From Acidobacteriota bacterium (GTDB lineage: Bacteria > Acidobacteriota > Terriglobia > UBA7540), in contig JAKAWN010000232.1 in assembly GCA_021827245.1 (NCBI GenBank), positions 1 through 10,426 of the forward strand: DNA of 10,426 nt, given 5' to 3'. The notes beneath the pieces were generated by a model. The model was not told the origin of the DNA. It saw only the letters and a list, made by a program, of their open reading frames with translations, and searched no databases. The position numbers were made by a program, and so were the translations under genes. Below, one piece after another: positions 5,609-10,426 of the stretch (positions within the stretch are counted from its first letter, which is position 1; every line of letters starts with the position of its first letter).

Positions 5609-6905
5609 AGAGCTTGGTCTGGGTGACGAAAGGCGAAAAACCCGGCAAGAATACGATCCCCTGGCCCGGCAGGAGATTCCAAATGTCATGGTCTTCCACG
5701 ACGTGGCCTGTTATAACTTGCTGAAACGGGTGACCGGGAATTTTCGAGATCGTTACAAGTTTTTGATTAGAGCCGGCAATTCCCTGAATAAACGCTCGTG
5801 TTTCCGGGTTCGTGGTGCGGAAAGCCAACACCGTATTGAAGCCAGAAAGAATGCTGTCCGCTTCTTCACCATAAGCCGCCTTCACTTGTGCATGGCTTTG
5901 CATCCCGACAATGAAGCGCAGTCCGAATTCCCGCCCAAAATTCAGCCCATGATCTAAGTGCATCAGGCGCGGCAGGAGACGGAATTCATCCAGGAAGAAA
6001 AATACACGGCCTGGCTGTCCCGGGGAAGCGCTCAAAGCCTCCTTGATGGCCAAATCTACCAGAAGCCTAAACAAGCGAGCAAGCGCCTTGCCCGCTTTGA
6101 TCCTATACTCGATAAATAGAGACCTTCCACCACGCTCCCTGACGGCCCTGCGGATCGAGAGATCACCGGGGCATCGGAACCGCCCGACAAACACATCCCT
6201 TAGAACCTGCGTTAAGGATGCAAGCACGCCTCCAGCCTGCTGGCCCTGATCACCGATGTAGTTGATGAGACCGCGCGTGTAGGCGTTTTTTCTGAGATCA
6301 TCGACGATCTTGTCCCGCGAATTTCCCCAATAGCGACAGAGCGACGCATTGCTCAGACGAGTGCCGGGGCCGTCTTCAGACAACAGCTCGCTATAGGCGA
6401 GTGAACTTGCGAACAGTTGCATTGCCGCAAGCGGAAAGAACGGCTGAGCGTTTCCTTTAATGTCGTCATCAAAAAGCGTGTGTGCAATCTCGTTAGCGGT
6501 TTCTTCCTGATCGTCACCGTTGCTCTGGCTGGTTTCTAGTTCCGAGAGTAAGTTCCACGGCTGTGCGTCTTCGTTCTGCCGCGGATCGTTTACGACAATG
6601 TCTCCGTGTCGGCCGAAGTGGCGGAGATAGTCCCCCTTGGGATCAAAGATGACGATGATGTCTTTAGGTTGTAAGTTCTGCCGCACCCCGTGCAGGAGGT
6701 GATAAATAGCGTTTGTTTTGCCTTGTCCGATTCCACCTACGACCAAGACGTGTCCTCCCAGCAGGCGATCTGGAAAGAAAATGTCACTGTTGCTTTCCGT
6801 AGGAATCCGAATTGGTGACTGGTCAAGTGCTGGCACTTGATGAGCCAACGAAAGCCCATCAACTACCGGAAGCCCCGGAGCAACCGATTTGTCTGCGAGC
6901 GACAT
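5586..6905 (-). CDS. VirD4/TraG-family (type IV coupling protein-like) ATPase lacking the membrane anchor
   Basis: The protein has 439 residues from the ATG at 6905. The Walker A motif GGIGQGKT is at 57-64 and is followed by a strand carrying FDPKGDYL (87-94), typical of VirD4/TrwB enzymes. Walker B VFFFLDE is at 301-307. The coupling-protein signature GMQSHAQVKAAYG lies at about 334-346, followed by SGFNTVLAFRTTNPETRAF. These residues define the RecA-like hexameric motor that moves DNA or protein substrates through secretion systems. Usual family members start with two transmembrane helices and are 550-700 residues long. This one has none and is short, so it would be cytosolic or recruited to the membrane by partners. 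It lies 26 bp after the tandem-PH gene and overlaps the next gene. No relaxase or other type IV secretion gene is seen in the window. Confidence 0.88.
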   Translation of the reverse strand: MSLADKSVAPGLPVVDGLSLAHQVPALDQSPIRIPTESNSDIFFPDRLLGGHVLVVGGIGQGKTNAIYHLLHGVRQNLQPKDIIVIFDPKGDYLRHFGRHGDIVVNDPRQNEDAQPWNLLSELETSQSNGDDQEETANEIAHTLFDDDIKGNAQPFFPLAAMQLFASSLAYSELLSEDGPGTRLSNASLCRYWGNSRDKIVDDLRKNAYTRGLINYIGDQGQQAGGVLASLTQVLRDVFVGRFRCPGDLSIRRAVRERGGRSLFIEYRIKAGKALARLFRLLVDLAIKEALSASPGQPGRVFFFLDEFRLLPRLMHLDHGLNFGREFGLRFIVGMQSHAQVKAAYGEEADSILSGFNTVLAFRTTNPETRAFIQGIAGSNQKLVTISKIPGHPFQQVITGHVVEDHDIWNLLPGQGIVFLPGFSPFVTQTKLYDSTILT

Positions 6906-6931
6906 TCCGTTCTGGTTACCTCACCGCGCAA

Positions 6932-9900
6932 CTAAGCTGAACCTGTTCGTATGCGATCCAAAACTTGATTGACTTCCACGGAAACTCTTGCGCCGACATC
7001 TTCGGCTACCGGCACCAAGGGAGCTGCAGGGACTGGGGGGTAGGGCTTTTGGATTCCCCAGCGGAACTTAAAAGGCCGAAGCGAATCCTCAGCGATTCGC
7101 CGATCGGATGAAAAGTTGCCGCGGCCGAACCGAACTCGCACCTCGGGGCCATGCAGGTGTCCTTTGAGAACTCGAACTCGGTTCCATGGCCGCGGAAGAA
7201 CGGTTAGCGCCGGAATTTCCAGAGACCTTTCCGAAGACCTCAGCGCGGCCCGAGAAAACACACGGGCAAGGAACGCGAAAATGCCAAGAAAGACAGCGGT
7301 CACCCCCAGCGGCCCGCCCGCCGAATGGGGGGACGCGAGCCAGTAACCGATGAGCGCACCGATAGCACTGACGATCAAGAGCGGAAAGAAGAAAACACCC
7401 AGCCCCAACATGACTCCGAGGGCCTGTCCGAGGCGCCGGAAAGGTCCTTTGCGGGTCCCATACAAGGTGTGCACTCCAAGGGTTTCTAGCCGAGTCTGAG
7501 CGGAGATGAAGTTTTGCCAGGTTGTTTCAGTGCTCCAACCCCCGGCTGATATTCGTCGCTGCACCACCAAGCGGCGGTCGGTCACAGCCACGCGTCCCAC
7601 ATATCCCGGTGCCTTACGAGGACCAGACAGGGCCCAGTTACCCAGGATTTCTTCGCCGCTCATGCAGGCTAGATCATCGACCAGGTTTGCTTTCTCTGAA
7701 TGAGGCCCATTTGAGTCGTGAACCGCATGTTCGCCAAGTGTACGAACAGCCGCCACCCTGGCTCCTAGTTCACGCCACATTCGTTCGCCACCAGCACCTG
7801 ACACCGGAATTGTCATCTGCCAAAGGAATGGTTCGGTATCACGCGCATTTGTTACGTTCGGTCTCGGAGGGCCAACGGTTATGTCCCCCCGAGAGTCTTC
7901 GGTTCGGTCAAGCCAGGACGAACCCGTAACAGGAACCAGGTAGGAGAAATGTCTCGGTTTGAACACGGAATAGATCTCCATTGCCATCAGACCGGCACCG
8001 ACTACGGAGCCAAGCGACGGAAATGAGAAAACGAGGGGAAGGGAAACCGCAGCCACACTTGCGGCGTGGGGTATATCCACCGCCCGACCGTTCACTCTCC
8101 ACTGTTCTATTCCTTCTAAATCGCTCAAGGCAATTTCCCAAATCATGCCTCCGTTCTGGGGCTTGCTCAGAATGAGGCGGCGCGTGGTCAACCAAACTGC
8201 GCCGTCTGGAGCAAAGTCATAATGTTGGCACAGTGTCTCTTGCTCCGCGAGCAAGCATGGGCAGCCTTCCGCAGCCGTCCTGGAGGCAGTCCCAACTTCG
8301 CCCCGCTCAAGCAATTCCAGCCAGAGAGCCCCTAACTCACGACCGGCTTGAGCTGACATACCAACCACCGGATAGCGTCCAGTGTAATCAAACAGAGGAC
8401 CAAGCGTCTTCTTCTCCCGGCGGCCTCCACTGATCAGTACTGGGTTGGCGGTGACGAAAACCGTGGAAACCCTATCTCCTGATCCCATCCGCAGGAGCTG
8501 TCGAATCTCTGGAAGAGACGCTTGCCACATCAAGTTCTCAGCTTTACCTCCTGCCCCGTTGAATATGTTCACCCGAGACCGGGTAATCTGAAGCTCTCCC
8601 GCAGGTCCTCCCACATCGCCCAACCTGACGGGATAGGATCGAACCGCTTCCTCGGGTTTGACCCTTGCGTGGAAATCGTACCGCTCTGTTTCCTGCACGG
8701 GAGGTTGAGAAGTGGTGACCGGCGGTTGCAGGTCCCAACCCACTTGCGACCCCTCTGCCTGATGCGTGCCAGCCCTTGCCCCATGAAGTTCTTGAGTAAG
8801 GCGCTCACATAACGAGCTAGCCTCAGAGAGCGGGGCTGGGATGATGAGAGGACCGGGCCGGCCGAACGCGATCAACTGGCGAGAAGGAACCACACCGAGG
8901 TTGCGGTAAAGGGCTTCATACGGGTTCCAACCTGAGAGTGTCGGGGAGACGAATTTTAGCTGGTCTCGTCGCAAAGCTTCCTCTCCCCAAGCCACGACAA
9001 GGCTACCCTCGCCGGGTCCAGCCGGGATGCACGTGACCCTAACCGAAGGATCAATCATGATCTCGCACATCGCCCACATATTATGCCCAGTACACCGAAC
9101 AATCAGGCGGAAACTTGTGAGCCACACCTCGAGGTGCATACCTTGACTGGCTCGTAAACTGTCCGAATACCGCAGGTTCTCTTCTTCGGCCAGACGCACA
9201 GGTGCACCGGATAGCTGGCCAAAGTTAACATTAGAACCGAACCCTTGCTGTAATGCGACAAGCCTGGCACCGAGTCCTTCGAGTTGGGAAGTTACGCTCT
9301 GCCAATCAACATCGACGAAATAGTCGTAGGTGGCCGCTAAGCTATTCGCGTACACATTCCTCGCATCATCGAAACGGAAGAGTGCTGTCCCCTCGGGTTC
9401 CACTGAAAGGGCGCCTGATTGGGAGGATGATGCGTGCCACCGGATTGCCCGAATCGCCTCCGGGAATACCTGCCGTACCCGCACTCCATGCTTAGTCTCG
9501 CATTCCTCTAGAAGACGAAGGTTCGTGAGGTACAGAGTTGAAGGAGGGCGTTTAAGGAATCTCGATAATCCTTGCAATGCAGGAGATCTGTACGCCCAAA
9601 TGAGATCTTCGCCTTGAGCTAGTCGAGCCGACGCGTCAGGGTGATTAACCATGGGCGTCTGGGGATCGCCGCCCTGTCGGAGGATAGCAAGGCGGCAAAG
9701 AAGATCGCGGACCTCGCTCGCACCGTCTTGTCTAAAGCAAAGCCCCATCGAGTGTCCCGAGGGATCGAAGAAGGCATCCCGTCGTAATTTTTTTCTTAGC
9801 TCTTGGGTTTCGGCATTATAGCGTGGGCCCGGTCGTGGGCCCGTCCGGATGCCGTGCCGAGCGCGCATCGAGTCGCTGGCGCTCTGAAGACCTTCCGCTA

Positions 9901-10237
9901 GAAAGGTGAGTGCTCGTTCTCCTAGATCTGTTCGTAAGTCATGATCACCGACCGCTTGGCCATGGTGCGTACCGGCAAGTATCGCTTTAGCCACTAAACT
10001 CAGGGTCGGGCAATCTCCGCTCCTGCCGTTGGTCTCGGCTTGGGTGATCTGGTCAAGTGGAATTGAACAGGAGCGGTTCGCCATTCTTCTTTGTGCCTGA
10101 GGTACCCACTCCAGAAGAAGGCGTTGCGTCGTCAAATATAACGATCCTGTGATCGACGGATTGAGTGTCGATCCGACGGGGTAGGAGCCCAAGAGGGCCT
10201 CTCCGGAACTCAGTTGCAAATTAGGGGGGATGTCCAT
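6932..10237 (-). CDS. large protein with about six tandem GRAM/bacterial-PH-like repeats and C-terminal-half membrane segments
   Basis: The protein has 1101 residues. The ATG at 10237 is preferred because GGAG lies 6 nt upstream; a TTG two codons earlier would touch that site. A recurring unit combines a Gly-Glu-x-Leu strand, a 'LxLTxxRL' strand pair and an Ile/Leu-rich helix, like GRAM and bacterial PH domains. Numbered from the TTG, copies occur at about 11-70 (GEALLGSY, LYLTTQRLLLE), 207-268 (GEDLIWAY, LYLTNLRLLEE), 351-398 (VWLTSFRLIV), 528-582 (GELQITRSRVNIF), 663-714 (VWLTTRRLILS) and 860-915 (GEEILGNW, VAVTDRRLVVQ). The third to fifth copies are more diverged. Hydrophobic segments lie at 727-760, 937-968 and 976-995. 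Such domains bind lipids or proteins, so a membrane scaffold is inferred. It is the first gene of the operon. Confidence 0.8.
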   Translation of the reverse strand: MDIPPNLQLSSGEALLGSYPVGSTLNPSITGSLYLTTQRLLLEWVPQAQRRMANRSCSIPLDQITQAETNGRSGDCPTLSLVAKAILAGTHHGQAVGDHDLRTDLGERALTFLAEGLQSASDSMRARHGIRTGPRPGPRYNAETQELRKKLRRDAFFDPSGHSMGLCFRQDGASEVRDLLCRLAILRQGGDPQTPMVNHPDASARLAQGEDLIWAYRSPALQGLSRFLKRPPSTLYLTNLRLLEECETKHGVRVRQVFPEAIRAIRWHASSSQSGALSVEPEGTALFRFDDARNVYANSLAATYDYFVDVDWQSVTSQLEGLGARLVALQQGFGSNVNFGQLSGAPVRLAEEENLRYSDSLRASQGMHLEVWLTSFRLIVRCTGHNMWAMCEIMIDPSVRVTCIPAGPGEGSLVVAWGEEALRRDQLKFVSPTLSGWNPYEALYRNLGVVPSRQLIAFGRPGPLIIPAPLSEASSLCERLTQELHGARAGTHQAEGSQVGWDLQPPVTTSQPPVQETERYDFHARVKPEEAVRSYPVRLGDVGGPAGELQITRSRVNIFNGAGGKAENLMWQASLPEIRQLLRMGSGDRVSTVFVTANPVLISGGRREKKTLGPLFDYTGRYPVVGMSAQAGRELGALWLELLERGEVGTASRTAAEGCPCLLAEQETLCQHYDFAPDGAVWLTTRRLILSKPQNGGMIWEIALSDLEGIEQWRVNGRAVDIPHAASVAAVSLPLVFSFPSLGSVVGAGLMAMEIYSVFKPRHFSYLVPVTGSSWLDRTEDSRGDITVGPPRPNVTNARDTEPFLWQMTIPVSGAGGERMWRELGARVAAVRTLGEHAVHDSNGPHSEKANLVDDLACMSGEEILGNWALSGPRKAPGYVGRVAVTDRRLVVQRRISAGGWSTETTWQNFISAQTRLETLGVHTLYGTRKGPFRRLGQALGVMLGLGVFFFPLLIVSAIGALIGYWLASPHSAGGPLGVTAVFLGIFAFLARVFSRAALRSSERSLEIPALTVLPRPWNRVRVLKGHLHGPEVRVRFGRGNFSSDRRIAEDSLRPFKFRWGIQKPYPPVPAAPLVPVAEDVGARVSVEVNQVLDRIRTGSA

Positions 10238-10260
10238 TTTCAACTCCGGTGACGCTCCGC

Positions 10261-10289
10261 AGCATACATCCGGCGGCCACTGAATGCAA
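10261..10289 (-). promoter_or_regulatory. weak candidate promoter for the minus-strand operon
   Basis: On the minus strand TTGCAT (10284-10289) and TATGCT (10261-10266) are separated by 17 nt. This would place the start of transcription about 15 nt before the ATG at 10237 and just ahead of the GGAG. The match to sigma-70 boxes is only partial (3 of 6 and 4 of 6). It is the best placed candidate between the insertion-sequence end and the first gene. Confidence 0.25.
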
Positions 10290-10304
10290 CTGTCGGTCGG
10301 GTTA

Positions 10305-10310
10305 TGTCAA
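10305..10310 (-). promoter_or_regulatory. outward-facing TTGACA (-35 box) at the insertion-sequence edge
   Basis: TGTCAA on the plus strand reads TTGACA, a perfect -35 box, on the minus strand, pointing into the six-gene operon whose first ATG is about 70 bp away. Many insertion sequences carry such a hexamer in their ends and form hybrid promoters with flanking DNA. The hexamer expected 17 nt downstream (GCATTC) is a poor -10, so activity is doubtful. Confidence 0.35.
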
Positions 10311-10426
10311 AGCTCTTTAGAAATGTCCCCTTGGTTAACTCATTAGAAGTGTCCCCTCTTTGTCGTTCCTGTTTTTCTGTTTTTTCTCTCTTTCTTTGGT
10401 TTTGTTGTTTCTGATTTCTTCGTGGG
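10305..10426. mobile_element. end of an IS21/IS481-like insertion sequence, cut by the window edge
   Basis: Starting from a TGTCAAAG end, two near-identical motifs follow 26 bp apart: TTAGAAATGTCCCCTT (10317-10332) and TTAGAAGTGTCCCCTC (10343-10358). Multiple short subterminal repeats of the 'AGAAxTGTCC' kind are typical transposase-binding sites in IS21-like and some IS481-like elements. The rest (10359-10426) is pyrimidine-rich on the plus strand and has no ORF before the edge. The transposase genes would lie to the right. The other end and any target duplication cannot be seen, so the family is not certain. Confidence 0.55.

Noticed and set aside
1..10426. CRISPR arrays, tRNA and rRNA genes.
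   Set aside because: No regularly spaced repeats of 23-40 bp, no tRNA T-loop signature in a cloverleaf context and no rRNA-conserved segments were seen by eye.

Overview
The window looks like an accessory, mobile-element-rich stretch of a bacterial chromosome or plasmid. Base composition is moderately GC-rich. Ribosome-binding sites are of the GGAG/GGAGG type. The mixture of a CHAT-domain remnant, IS remnants and hypothetical genes suggests a soil, sediment or water bacterium (Nitrospirota- or Acidobacteriota-like would fit), but the sequence does not fix the taxon.

Left part (1-2400, plus strand). An 11-bp tandem repeat and a large hairpin (1-81) are followed by the decayed C-terminal end of a CHAT-domain (caspase-like) gene (122-304). 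Next comes a candidate mobile unit of about 1.8 kb bounded by a 12-bp direct repeat (577-588 and 2380-2391). Inside it lies a compact multi-hairpin region (667-766) directly in front of a 535-residue protein (771-2378). I know that protein's family only as a conserved hypothetical. The closing helix of the structured region contains the gene's Shine-Dalgarno sequence.

Middle (2400-3137). A minus-strand open reading frame encodes a small protein with a cysteine-patterned hydrophobic tail (two C-x4-C-x6-C units). It may have lost its 5' end to an IS, whose truncated accessory ORF remains at 2926-3095.

Right part (3138-10237, minus strand). Six genes in one orientation form a probable operon. 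In transcription order: a roughly 1101-residue protein with about six GRAM/bacterial-PH-like repeats and membrane segments; a VirD4/TraG-type ATPase without a membrane anchor; a small protein with two PqqD-like segments; a coiled-coil protein; a small protein with a glycine-rich hydrophobic N-terminus; and a five-helix membrane protein with a C-terminal BON domain. Gaps are 66 bp or less, and two junctions overlap. I do not recognise this combination as a named system. It reads as a membrane-associated machine powered by a VirD4-like hexameric ATPase. With no relaxase, VirB4 or mating-pair genes in view, ordinary conjugation is not supported by what is visible.

The right edge (10305-10426) enters an insertion sequence with repeated IS21/IS481-style terminal motifs. 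Its outermost bases carry an outward-facing TTGACA pointing at the operon.
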